This document shows, piece by piece, positions 11,205 to 21,655 of a stretch of DNA of 64,000 bases (the stretch's first letter is position 1; each line of letters begins with the position of its first letter). A model generated the notes under the pieces. The model did not search any database and was not told where the DNA came from. It worked only from the letters and a program-made list of their open reading frames with translations. The DNA is from Moniliella sp. 'wahieum' (Eukaryota > Basidiomycota > Moniliellomycetes > Moniliellales > Moniliellaceae): the NCBI GenBank assembly GCA_003971905.1, contig RSEE01000159.1, positions 1 to 64,000 of the forward strand, read 5' to 3'. Position numbers and translations under genes: made by a program.

Positions 11205-13212
11205 TTAGTGGCCAAACTCCAGGACCGACTTGCCAGAGCTGGTGTTGAGCTTAACGAAGGACTGGTGGGCCACCTTTTGAGCACCGGTACGAACCAAAGT
11301 GCCAGTAACCGTTACCCTGCCTGCACTGGCCTGGTGGGATGGTTTCCATACCCGTGGCAGGTCCGAAACGGCCGGGGGAGAGATGACCTTGGTCCCCTTG
11401 CGGCCCGACACGTCCACTTGTCCCACGAAGTGTTTGTTAGCACCGCATGCACGTTGCCTGCCTTGCTACTCGCGTCGAGCTGGACAGGCACCAAATCGGG
11501 TTGGGGAAGGAAAGCAAGGTCCACCGCGCCTGTCTTGGTCTGCGCCAGGACCGAAACCGTCTCGACAAACGGTTCCGAAGGACGGAACCCATACAGCTGC
11601 GGTTTCGCTACCTCGATCGGCAGCGGCCCAATCGCGCCAGCGCCACCGTGCAAGCTGACCGAATGGTTAGCATAGATCTTGCCCGCCTCAGTGGTAGCTG
11701 TGGAGAGGGAAAGAAGGGAGCCCGAGTCGGTACGAACGTCCAAGGTCGTAGCTCGGATGTACGAGCCAGGGTTCAACTCGACCCTACCGGCTTTGGTCTG
11801 GATTGACGCTTCGCGCGCCATCCAGCCCGATTGCGGGCCCGATTCGAACGGTGCCCGTCGCCCCAGTAGAAAAGTCAAGCATGTGGGCATGCACGTTGCC
11901 CCCAACTAAAATGTCGCCCGAGCGGGTACGAATGGTGAACACCCCTGCCGTTTCAAGGGGCCGATTGAGGTCCCAACCAATCGCCACATGACCCGAACCT
12001 GTCTGGACATTGAGTGCACCAAGTGTGACAGGGTGGATGGGTCCATATGGATGTTGTCAAAGTGACGCTTGGCCAAGCTGCTGGGGGAATCTGTGTCCGC
12101 GTGCACCTGCTTCTCGGGCGGGGCAACTGAGGGTCCCAAGCCATCAAAGAGCGACACATGCATCGAGCTGGTTTTCACGTCAAACATGGGGATGGGCACG
12201 TGTTTGGGAATGAGCACTGTCACGTCCCACTCGATCGCATGCTTTCCCGGACCGGGCGGGTATACACCCCCACGCCTTGGTGAAATGCGTTGGAACCAAG
12301 CTTGACCACATTGGCGCTTCCAAAGTAACGTTCCTTCATCTTGTCGTATTTGGCTTGGACAATGACCTTGACTTTGGCCTGCAAGTCCTCGGGAACTCCA
12401 TGGTCCACGGGATCCTCAACAAAGCGTACAACACCCTTCGCGGATCCTCGTTTATCTGTCGAGGGAAGCTCACTGTCGGAAGGAGGGTCGACGAGAACAT
12501 ATAGGTGGTCCCCAGCGCCAAAGGAGGGGGGGACAGTCAGTTCAAACTCGGTCGAAACAGTACAGTAGAGAGAGGAAGAGAAGCTGTTGACAATCTTTTC
12601 CAATTCACAACCCTTCATTGTCCAATTTGCTGATTGGCGAATGTGCCCATCGCCCGGGAACGGTTGGGGTAGCGCCTCATATGGCTAAGACGCACACAGC
12701 ATACGCAGGTCAGTAAGTTAGCCTGAGCTCCAATGAGGCTGCAAAAGCGTGCGAGCACGCACCTCGATATCCTCCATCTCCAAAACCCGCCCTCGTCATC
12801 AGAATCATTGGTCAGGGCTGGACTGGTAACAGAAATAGAATCCACAGTCCCGTAAGAACAAGAAAGACGTGCCCGAGACGCGAGGTGGGCCAGAGACGAT
12901 ACAAGCCGAGCTTGGTCGAATGCCATTTGTTCCTCGCCGATTCACGAACGCCTTGGGGGATGTATTGATGCAGGGCACCAACATGTTCCTTTAATGTTGC
13001 CCAAGCCGAGCGGTGGTTGAGGTCGGCACGCATCACATCGTTGTACGAAGGTGGCAAGGAAGGATACTTGCCCTCTTCGCAGCCAGTGTCTGGGGCTGAG
13101 CGGGAAGAGCAGACTCTTGGCTGATACTGACGCGTTCGTCGGGGACCTCCGTGCCCTCTACCATGAGGAGAGGCACGCGTACCTCGTCGGGCGGCCTGAT
13201 TGAGGAGACCAT
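11205..13212 (-). CDS. Single-pass membrane protein with beta-rich ectodomain (DUF4097/adhesin-like)
   Basis: The chosen start is the ATG at 13212 (MVSSIRPPDEVRVPLLM), giving a cytosolic head with a PPSYNDV-type segment. A strong transmembrane helix near 12890-12830 follows (LGHVFLVLTGLWILFLLPV). An acidic stretch leads to a 78-nt intron (762-685 of the 12 kb block, GTGCGT...CTTAG) that joins RVLEMEDIE to PYEALPQPFPGDGHI. The rest is a repetitive beta-strand pattern: FTIRTRSGDILVGGNVHAH, LDVRTDSGSLLSLSTATTEA, VSVLAQTKTGAVDLAFLP, ending KSVLEFGH-stop at 11205. Alternating strands with recurring TxSGxx turns resemble DUF4097-type putative adhesins. The role is unknown; cell-surface or vacuolar-lumen facing is likely. 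An upstream start at 13318 (MEHFRSRF) is possible but that frame is Pro/Arg-biased. Several frame changes are present. Confidence 0.6.
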
Positions 13213-14182
13213 GGCGACGGGTGGGAGTAGGGCGGGGGGGCGCGGGTGTGGGTGGTGGCTGGCCCAGGGTAGAGAAGGAGGACAGTAACCAACTGAACCT
13301 TGAACGGAAATGCTCCATGGCGGCCCGCACCGCACAACCCTAGCGTGCGTTCGACGTGGCAAGGCGATTATTGTGTCTGCCACCCTCCCCCAAAGAAACA
13401 AGAGCACCAACGGCAGCGAGTATTTACAAAGAAAAGTTTAGTCCTACCAAAGACACGACCCTGAGCCCCCCCCCCGCCCACGGGCCTTGGCTTCACTTCC
13501 TCGAGTTCACTTCTATCTTCTTCTCGCTTCTGCCTCCTCCCGTCCCTAAGTCCCGGAGGCTTCACAGACACGTTATACTACGGCCCAAGCCGGTGCACAC
13601 GCAGCCTTGCCACACCCCAGCAGCCGCCCCACCAAAGGCCTCTCCTCGTCCCTAGCTCCGCTCGGATCCACCAACTAGCCCAAGCCCGAAACTACAGTGA
13701 GTCGACCTACCGTATCCTAAGGATTGTAACCCAAAAACCCCGGGCGTGATCCCTGGCGGGGCACGCCCGTAGTGACAGCATCATCCTGTGTCTCTCGCTC
13801 TTCCCTTCCCTTTTGCTTCTGTTCCCGACTAAGCCCCGACTGTTACATTATCGTTCGTGGGAGGAAACAGCAGGCATCAGGCAGAGAACAGAAGCAAAAG
13901 GGAAGGGAAGAGCGAGAGCACAGAGTGCTGAATTGGAAATTGGAGCGAGCTTAGTCATTCGGTGACAGGAGGGAACGGGAAAAAGAGTCACACCCGAACG
14001 TGAGGTACAGAAAAGAATGGGACATAGGAGGGCAGATCAGATCCACCCTCATTGCGACTGTTGCCAGTCCACACTCCGACAAGAGGAGTAGTATAAAACG
14101 GTGCGGACAACATCACTCTCCAAAGAAGAATGCCACATGGCGTCCAAAATGCTCTGTTACTCTTGGTATCCAGCCACCACAG
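13213..14182. other. Intergenic region with long inverted repeat
   Basis: The stretch contains a perfect 33-bp inverted repeat (13792-13824 / 13886-13918) and, just upstream, a CGGGCGTG/CACGCCCG hairpin (13741-13769). No protein gene is recognised. Whether a structured RNA is made here is open. Confidence 0.45.
13792..13918. repeat. Perfect 33-bp inverted repeat, 61-nt loop
   Basis: The pyrimidine-rich left arm 13792-13824 (begins CTCTCGCTCTTCCC) is the exact reverse complement of the right arm 13886-13918. Pairing extends by about five more base pairs past a one-base bulge. A transcript would fold into a very stable hairpin. No target duplication or transposase is visible. Confidence 0.85.
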
Positions 14183-15124
14183 CTACAGCGGCATCAGAGG
14201 GTAGGCATTGGGATCGAACTCAAGTGTGCCCTCGCGCGCCTGGCGAATCCATTCTTGTCTTGCCAATTCAACTTGCCGTTCGACTTCTTGAACATGATCA
14301 GCGCCCGATTTGGCCGCTATCTTGGCCTTGGCTTCCATGGGGAGCTGAGCAAGACCTGCCTCCATGGCCAGAACGAGGGGGTCTCGCATTTGGCCAAATC
14401 GGCCCGTCCTTGCTCTCGCACCGCCTGAAGCGCCGCCTTGTACTCGTTTGTCAAATCCGTCGAACGCGCTGCCACGTCCGCCCGGATCTTTTTCCGCCGC
14501 GCGCGCATTTCCTCCGTTGCAGCCCACTCGCTTGGCGTCACCCCCGCCCGCTTGAATTGGGCCGGAAGCTGGGCCTGGGCGGCACGTTGCACACGGTACG
14601 TCTTGTACCAATTTCGCACCTCTGTGGACGTGTTCATCATATTCTGTAACACGTCAAACGATTCGATCTCAGTACCAAATGTTCATTGAACGCTGCCACG
14701 GCGGCGATATGTTTGGCATTGGCGCCTGGCGGCGGTCCGCTTCCGTGTGACTCCATCACTGGGGGCAGCGACGAGGGTAGCACTGTCGAAGCCGCCCGAT
14801 CGATACTGCCCCTACCGACGACGCGGCCGAGCTGGACATCGAAGAGCTCTGTGATGAAGATCCGGAAGAGACCACGGATCGATTGGATGGGGGGGATGAC
14901 CCCAGAACACGGTGAGAAGTGGTCGAGGTGGACTGAGAAGAGACAGGGTCGACTCCTTGGCTGCTGTGGCAGGAGCTGGCTGAAGTTTGTGCCTGACGAA
15001 GAGGGAAAACGAGGGTGCGTGTTCCGTCTCCTTCTCATCGATCTGCATGTCGCGCAGCTTATCCAAGGGCAACTCAGGAGGAGCTTGACCTTTCTGGCGG
15101 TGTGGTTGGACGAGAAGGCGGCAT
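14183..15124 (-). CDS. Unrecognised helical/coiled-coil protein
   Basis: The reading starts best at 15124 (MPPSRPTTPPE), then APPELPLDKLRDMQIDEKET, a Ser-rich linker (VVSSGSSSQSSSMSSSAASS) and a helical C-terminal half: AAVAAFNEHL, STEVRNWYKTYRVQRAAQAQ, RARRKKIRADVAARSTDL, DHVQEVERQVELARQEWI, ending FDPNAYPLMPL-stop at 14183. The helical part is rich in Lys/Arg/Glu/Ala and looks like a coiled coil. No catalytic motif is seen and I do not recognise the family. Four or so one-base frame changes link the segments, each of which has clear coding composition. The protein could be a scaffold or complex subunit, but this is a guess from composition only. Confidence 0.5.
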
Positions 15125-16080
15125 TGGTAGTCCCACCTGCTAGTGATTGGAGTAAGGAAGGAGAGAGGTACACGTGGCAGTGGGTGGGGAACTCAAGCGG
15201 GAGCTATTAGCAGCGCGGCTTTTGTGGTGTGCTCAGACCACAGGGTTCTTGTGTGCCCACACAGCGCACGGACACAAAAGCCGACAGGGTCATTAGTTAC
15301 TCTATGAAATGAAGAGCGAAAAAAATGGCAATTGTGTCCTTCACTGGCCAATCTGTGGAAGATGTGTTGACACGGATGTGGTGGGATGAAACCGATGGTA
15401 CACATAGGGCTCTCTCCATATTAACAGCATCGTGCCTTCTTCACCGGCTGTGCATATCGACCTTTTCCTCTATACTTGTCGCGTCAGCCACGCTCATATA
15501 TAGCGGATGATTATCTAGCCGAATCTATATGTAAGCTACGGTGCACACAGGATCAAAAGTGGGAGTGAATACATTGAATGGTCCTCTATACTGCGTACTA
15601 TAAGACTGACGACGAGATACTACACCCTCCCCCCTTTTTTGTATGGGGCCTCTCTGTTCGCGTTCAATAGATTTAAGTTTCGACCCCCCTCTCCCTCTCC
15701 CTCCGCTTGAATATACTAATCTGGTGTTTTTCCCCTGGTCGCAGGCTCCGCACCATGAACACCCCCCCCCCCCGATGGAGCAGGCAGGGTTGGGGGGGCG
15801 GTGATGATGGTTGTGGGAGGCGAGCAAGGCAGGGGAAGAAGTGATCATGTGATTGGCCCTCGGACCCCCCGGTCACCGGTCACCGGTCAACGGTCAACGT
15901 TCAACCGTTCAGTTGCATCATGACGCGTGACGCGTGACGCATCTTGCACCATGCTGTCACATGTCATGCACCAGGCCTCAGGGGCATCATGCATCACTGA
16001 TGTCCTGACCATCCACCCTCTCGTGTCCTCTCTGCCCCGCCAGGTCAGCTGGGATTCTTGCCACCCTCACACCCACCACC
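15125..16080. other. Intergenic region upstream of the membrane-protein pair
   Basis: Contains the motif cluster GGTCACC/GGTCAAC/GTTCAAC (15871-15911), the second TGACGCG array (15922-15941) and a CATCATGCATCACTGATG palindrome-like motif near 15984. All lie within 210 bp of the next start codon and may act as promoter elements. No gene is recognised. Confidence 0.5.
15888..15941 (+). promoter_or_regulatory. Motif cluster with TGACGCG array, upstream of membrane gene
   Basis: TCAACG/TTCAAC repeats are followed by three TGACGCG units containing two ACGCGT cores, ending 139 bp before the start codon at 16081. ACGCGT is the core of the MBF (Mlu I cell-cycle box) site in yeasts; function here is inferred from position only. 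Confidence 0.45.
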
Positions 16081-16931
16081 ATGACCGGCGCCACATCCAA
16101 TCCGACTACCCCCCCCCCCCCCCCAACGGTCACAGAGGCACAGACTTCTACATACCAGCTTACTAGCTGGGCCACCAAGCGCGGGCTGGCCGTTGCAGCA
16201 GCGGTCAAGATCATCGGTCTGCTCGCCTGCAGCTTTGAGTCAGCATCCTTCTTAGCAGAGGCGCCTATCCTGTGGGCGTTTTCTATGGTCGCGCTTATGT
16301 CCGACTTGCTTCGGACGGTCGCCATGTTGCACGTCAGTCTGGACCGTACACTCAGACCTTCAAGCCGCGCCGCCACACAATTTTCCGACGCAGCGGTGCT
16401 GATGTTGCTCACTGTTGAGCTTCCCATTGGTACGTATCCCCCCCCCTCATCCATTCCATGTTCTGACCAATTTCTAGTCTTCGGTGGCAGTTTGGTCGTC
16501 CTCTTGGTATTCTTCCCGGAATGTGCGTGTCTTCCTGAATGATTTCGCGCCCTACTAACACTTTAATTGTGGTAGCCTTGAGTCCCGAAGAGGGAAGATG
16601 CATTACCATAATAGCCACATGGTTCTTCGCCTCACTGATGCTGGTGGACTGGACGCTCATTTTACTCTTCCGCGTGTTTGATAAGGCAGGTCCGGAAGAA
16701 GGAGCTCATGCTCTGCGTCCCGTGGAACGGAGTGACCCGGCACCCGCGCCTGAGAGCGAGCCGCTGCTGGATGCGGATGTAGAAGCTCACGCGGTGACCC
16801 AGAATCGAGTTCCGCTCCGCCGCCATACGCTGGGTCCTCCCAAGAATCCGCATCTCGGCCGTCCAAGGTCTAAGGGCGCCCTTGCCCCACGTTTTTTCTC
16901 CTTTTTGCCTTGCTCCTTGAATCCTTTCTAG
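16081..16931 (+). CDS. Multi-pass membrane protein, paralog of the 17.5-18.3 kb gene
   Basis: Three exons (16081-16429, 16478-16522, 16576-16931) join without any frame defect to about 250 residues. The N-tail is Pro-rich (MTGATSNPTTPPPPPTVTEA). It is followed by SWATKRGLAVAAAVKIIGLL (helix 1), PILWAFSMVALMSDLLRTVA (helix 2), AAVLMLLTVELPI into GGSLVVLLVFFPE (helix 3) and ITIIATWFFASLMLVDWTLI (helix 4). An acidic and then basic cytosolic tail ends LPCSLNPF-stop. Four helices with both ends on the same side are likely. No known family is recognised; general shape resembles small tetraspan proteins. The neighbour on the opposite strand has the same architecture, the same two intron positions and a 45-nt second exon, so the pair arose by inverted duplication. 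Confidence 0.72.
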
Positions 16932-17476
16932 CCCCGCCTCCACCCCCTAGGTCGCACCCATCCCCCCCTCCTCTGTACAAGTCTAAAGGGGCCGTGGCCG
17001 TGGGACCTTACCTCTCTTTGCGTTGCTGCCTGAATATTTTCCCTTGTAACGTTTGCCATGGTCGGGGTGTCAATGCCGTCAACCCTCCATGCCCATTAGA
17101 ATCCGGCGTTTCACCTGGGCGCCTTCTTTTCTTCTTCTTCCTCCCTTGGAAGGATAGGTTTTTTGTCCCACCGCCCCAGCCATGCGCGCCTCCAGCCAAG
17201 GTCTTTCCCACCATCATGGAACTCTATGCATTGCACAGAGATCTCAATTCTCTTGTGTCCCTGACGTGGTCAATGGGCTCACTAGAGAAGACCTCCAGTA
17301 TGTCTGAATGAGACCCATGAAATGGAGGGGGGGGATCGATGCCATCTCATGCCCTAATTCAAACTTCGGCAAGGAGACACACCAAGTATAGGATCACCGA
17401 TCGTTGCAAACGTGGGCACAGGGAACATTTGTACTTGGCAGCAAGGCAAGAGAGACACGGTGGGACCATAGCCCCG
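16932..17476. other. Convergent spacer between the two paralogs
   Basis: About 545 bp between the two 3' ends, with T-rich and G-rich runs. No gene and no obvious mobile element is seen. Confidence 0.4.
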
Positions 17477-18255
17477 TTAGAACTTGGACGGAGGAAGGAG
17501 AGTTGCATGCGACCCGGTTGTAGGGAGGGGGGCAGAACTCAAGGCTGGGTGGGCCGTGCGAGCTTCTGCGTCCACATCCCGCAACAGTTTGTTCTCGGGG
17601 CGGGTGGCGGGTCGTTTGGTTTGAGGGACGCTGAGCATGAACTCTTTCTTCCGGACCTTCCCTATCAAAAATACGGAAAAATCGCACGAGCAGCCAGTTC
17701 ACCAGCATCAACGAGGCGCAGTACCATGTGCCTACTGCGGCTGCCCAGCACCCCGCGTTCAAGGCTGCCAAGGAGTCAGTGAGGCACAGAGCATACTAAC
17801 AGGCAGACACGCACCATTCAAGGGGGCGCACCAGGCGACGATCGCACTGCCAACGAAGACTATAGAAACACGTCAGAGTATCAATCGGATGGGGGAAAGG
17901 GGATACGTACCAAACAGAGTCTCAAAAATGACGGCCAAGAAGCCCATCGTGACGAGGCTTTGGACGGGGTCGATGTGGGAATGAACACCACCTCGAGCGG
18001 CAGTCCACATGGCCATGGTGAGAGCCGAGTCGATTATAAATGCTTTCTGAGAAAACGTACTGAGAGCGGACGTATCACCGAAGATGGATACCTCCCGGAA
18101 GATGGAGACGATCAGACCGATGACCTTGATCGCTGTGGCAGTTGCCAGGCCGCACTTGGTGGCCCAGCTGGGACACCGGTACGGCGACATCCGTGCCTCT
18201 GTATCCGACGCGGCGACGGGCGGGGAGGGAGTCGGGGTGATGAGGTGGCGGTCAT
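17477..18255 (-). CDS. Multi-pass membrane protein, inverted paralog
   Basis: The start ATG at 18255 opens MTATSSP, matching MTGATSNP of the 16 kb gene. Exon 1 (to 17911) reads SWATKCGLATATAIKVIGLI, then FSQKAFIIDSALTMAMWTA and TMGFLAVIFETLFG. Exon 2 (17859-17815, 45 nt) reads FVGSAIVAWCAPLN. Exon 3 (from 17764) reads ALNAGCWAAAVGTWYCASL, then MLVNWLLVRFFRIFDREGPE. The two introns fall at the same places and phases as in the paralog, with near-identical donors (GTACGTATCC, GTGCGTGTC). Two one-base frame changes are needed, one just after the start and one in the tail, where LLRDVDAEA matches LLDADVEA. Protein identity outside the helices is low, so the duplication is not recent. Function unknown. 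Confidence 0.66.
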
Positions 18256-18489
18256 GGTGGTGGTGGTGGCATGATGTCCAGCATGCGCCCGTCCTTTCGC
18301 AGGATCTGAGGGGAGAATGGACGTTGAACTTGTGTTCGGCTATACACTGTCTCGCGCGCGTCACCGCGTCACCCATGTCGGTGTACGACGTTGACCGGTG
18401 GCCGTGGTCGTTTCAATTCCTGGCCAGGTGCGCGCACCACACCCATCTGCGTGTCTCGGCCCGCCCACCTCCGCTTCGCCGCCATCGTC

Positions 18490-20922
18490 ATGGCCGTCGC
18501 CGCTGCTGCTGCTGCCACCGCCACCTCGTCCCCCTTCCCTCCCTCGATCCTGCATCCGCAGATGCCGCTGGCACCCCCATCTCCACCGCCCTCACCCCCA
18601 CACCCTCCACCAGCGATCCTGGCGCATGGCAGGGTCTCGACACCTCTGCCCCCTGCTCTCGCCCGCGCCAGCTGCTGAGCCTCCTCGACGCGGCCCCTGG
18701 TGCCGCTGATGGAGATGGCGTTTCTCTCTTCCTCGATCCTGCCATTGCCGCTGCGCTGGGACTGCTGGTCGATGTCGCTTCTCTGCGCCAACATCGCGTC
18801 GAGCGCATGTTTTGGCTCGACGACCCGCCCCTGCCCCGCCTACTACCAGGAGACGGCGTGGCGCACTCGTCTCCGGCCCCTCTCTGCTCCTACCCGCAGC
18901 ATCGTCTATATCTGCCGTCCTGATCATCGATGGATGCACGTTATCGCCGGCCACATCCTTGCCGACGTCCACGCTTCGGCCAGTGGTGCCCCAGGACCCG
19001 CCCAGCTCAACCACAACTACACCCTTCTCTTTGCCCCCCAGCGCACCGAGATCTGCCTTACCGCTTTGGCTGGGGGTGGCCTGGCTCCCGACGGCGATCC
19101 TCGATCGGAGGATTCCTACCGCCCTCGGTTCTGCCCTACCTCACCATCCACGATTTTGCCCTGGAGTTTGTGCCTCTGGCGCCAGATGTTGTCGCTGGAA
19201 CTACCGCGGGCATGGCAGGAACTGTACATTGATGGACTCACATCCAGTCTTTTTGCCTCAGCCCAGGCATTGATGACGCTGCAATACGCCTATTTGTTCC
19301 CACGTATCATGGGCAAGGGTGACTTGGCTGAACGATTGGCGTCCATGCTACTCACTCAACGCGAGGAGCAACTTGCTTCCGATCCAACCTCCCCTCGCTC
19401 ACCACGTGCAGCCAGGACTTGGATGCGCTCATCATTATTGACCGTGCAGTGGACCCGGTGACGCCGTTGTGCACCCAACTTACCTACGAAGGCTTGATGG
19501 ACGAACTTTTCACCATCTCTGCTTCGCATGTGGAAATCCCGGATCCGGATGCCCCGTCGGCCCCAGCGTCCACTACGCCTAGTGGTTCTGTCGCCTCAGC
19601 GGCGCTCGGGACCGTGCCCAGTCTCGTCTCGGGACCTAGCAAAAAGCATCATCTGAGCACAGCCAAGGACCCCTTGTATCACATCCTGCGCGATGCCAAC
19701 TTTGCTGTGGTTGGTCCCCTGCTCCATGAGAGGCTGTCAAGCTCAATGCCGAATACGAAAGTCGACGTACCTACTCTACCCAGCAACTTCATGCCTTTGT
19801 CCGGCGTCTCCCCGCGCTCGAGGCACGCAGGGCCAGCACCACCATGCAACCCATGCCGCGGGGCTCATCTTGGCTACCTCGCGGGAACCCGAGTTTGTGC
19901 GTGCCCTCGAGACGGAACAGGCTCTTGTGGCGGGGGGGCGGGGATGATGCTGGGTCCAAAGCAGAGCGAGCCGTGTTGGAATCGGCACTGGCGACTATTT
20001 CCGACATGATTGATGCTCGAGAAAGTTTGGTTCGGGTGGTCCGGTGTGCTATGCTTGGCCAGCCTCACCACCTCGGGCTTGCCGTCTGCTCAGTTTGATA
20101 CGTTCCGTGCGGACATTTGCCAAGTGTATGGGTATGAGGCGCTTCCTCTTTTGCTGCGCCTCGAACGGGCTGGCTTTGTTACGTCGTGGCGGGAGGGTAC
20201 AGTCCCAAGCTGGCTTGCCGCAACCTGGGCTTGGGGCTGGGCGCTTTGAGCCTCGGTCTTGCCAGTCGCAAGCCCGCTGCCCATGCTCCATCGGCCAAGG
20301 TGGGCGACGAGCCCGACTTGCCCGCGTGCCCCTTTGCCCTGGCACGAAGACCGTTCAAGTTGATCAACGAGGAGGTGGACGAGTCGGATCCCAAAGACAT
20401 TGCCTATGTCCATTCGGGCTATGCGCCTCTTTCTGTCCGTCTCGTCCAGGCTGCCGGGATGAAACAGGCCTTCCTCTCCCGCCCGACACAACGGTACCCG
20501 CACAAGGCACATCGGTACATTGGATGGCAAGGCTTCGAAGATATCCTCCACGCTCTCCCCGGTAGCGTGGTTGACTTGGTTCAACCTGCCACCCCACACC
20601 ACTCAGCTTGGACACCGACTCGGTCCCGGACGGCCCGATCGAGGGCCCGATGGCTCAACCTGCGACAGCAGCCACGCCACCGCCTCCCCTACCGGGCGGG
20701 TCGAGCGAAGGAGCGCAGCACGTGCGTACCACCGTCGTCTTTTTTGTGGGTGGCGTGACCTACGCCGAGGTGGCGGCGCTGCGGTTCATGTCGCGTCACT
20801 TGACCGACCGCAAATTCCTTATCGCCACTACCAATATACTTTCGGGCCCCCGTATCGTCCACAGCGCCGACGCGCTCGGCGCTGCTGCCCCCCCTCATTT
20901 GGCTGCTTCAGCGACACCGTAA
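18490..20922 (+). CDS. VPS33: Vacuolar sorting protein Vps33 (Sec1/Munc18 family)
   Basis: From the ATG at 18490 the head is Ala/Pro-rich. It is followed by SLFLDPAIAAALGLLVDVAS and VERMFWLDDP (domain 1), RPDHRWMHVIAGHIL, LTIHDFALEFVPLAPDV (domain 2 edge) and then DALIIIDRAVDPVTPLCTQL, TYEGLMDELF, the hallmark Sec1-family DRxxDxxTPLxxQxTYExLxDE block. Later segments are DPLYHILRDANFAVVGPLL, FKLINEEVDESDPKDIAYV and VVFFVGGVTYAEVAALRF, ending at 20922. Vps33 is the SM subunit of the HOPS and CORVET tethering complexes that guide SNARE pairing at vacuoles and endosomes. At least eight frame changes interrupt the reading, yet each segment keeps family signatures, so I treat the gene as intact with sequence errors. 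The order of segments is normal for the family. Confidence 0.88.
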
Positions 20923-21655
20923 TGCTATGGTTGTGCTTCCTTCTTGGTGATGGCGGTGGTGTCGGTGGTGTTGGGGGGGGGGGTGGATGAAAATGAATTA
21001 TCGTCCTCAACCGTACCCTCATATCTCGCTGCGCTCGACATGGGCCCTGGTGGGCCGAATCAGGGCCAATCTACCAGGAAGCTAACACAGTCAGTCGCAA
21101 CGTCTTGTTGTAGTTGGTACTTCGTTTCGTTTAGGGGGGCGGTCCGAAGGATCGACGGTGGCCTGGGCCTCGCCGGTTTGGTTTTCAACAGCGCAGGGGG
21201 AACTAACACCAAGTGGACACTATGCTATCACGACGACCAACACGTTTGTTTGGCCGCTGGAGAGACAGTAGAAACATGGACTTTCCATGCGCGTGCCGTG
21301 CATCCATTCTCGCTAGGGTCGATGCGGGACTGCCTAGCGGGCGGCAGACGCCTGTGTCCTGGCGAGGCCGCTGGCCTCCCAAGGTAGGGGCGCGGGGGCG
21401 CGGGATGGTGTGGCTGCGTGGCGAGGGAAGCGAGATGGATTTGAAATCGTCGCGTCCATGGTCCAGCCTGCCGCGGCCCAAGCGCTCGGCAGCAGCCAGG
21501 AGCTGTGCAGCGCAGCCCCCCATCCAACCCCAGCCGCCATTTCAAAAGTGCAAACGCCAACGCGGTTGTTGGCGGCTGCCGCTGACCTAAGGCCTACCTA
21601 AGACCTAACCCACCATCCTGCCCTGCTCCACCACCTCCACCTCCCCCACCACAGG
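20923..21655. other. Intergenic between VPS33 and GEM1
   Basis: About 730 bp with G-runs and GTGTTGG units just after the VPS33 stop, and CCTAAGGCCTACCTAAGACC units just before GEM1. A CCACAG acceptor-like sequence directly precedes the GEM1 ATG, so a 5' UTR intron is possible. No gene is seen. Confidence 0.4.

Noticed and set aside
16081-18255. Inverted membrane-gene pair considered as the terminal inverted repeats of a DNA transposon
   Set aside because: Similarity is confined to coding exons and splice sites, is diverged at DNA level, and no target duplication or transposase is present.
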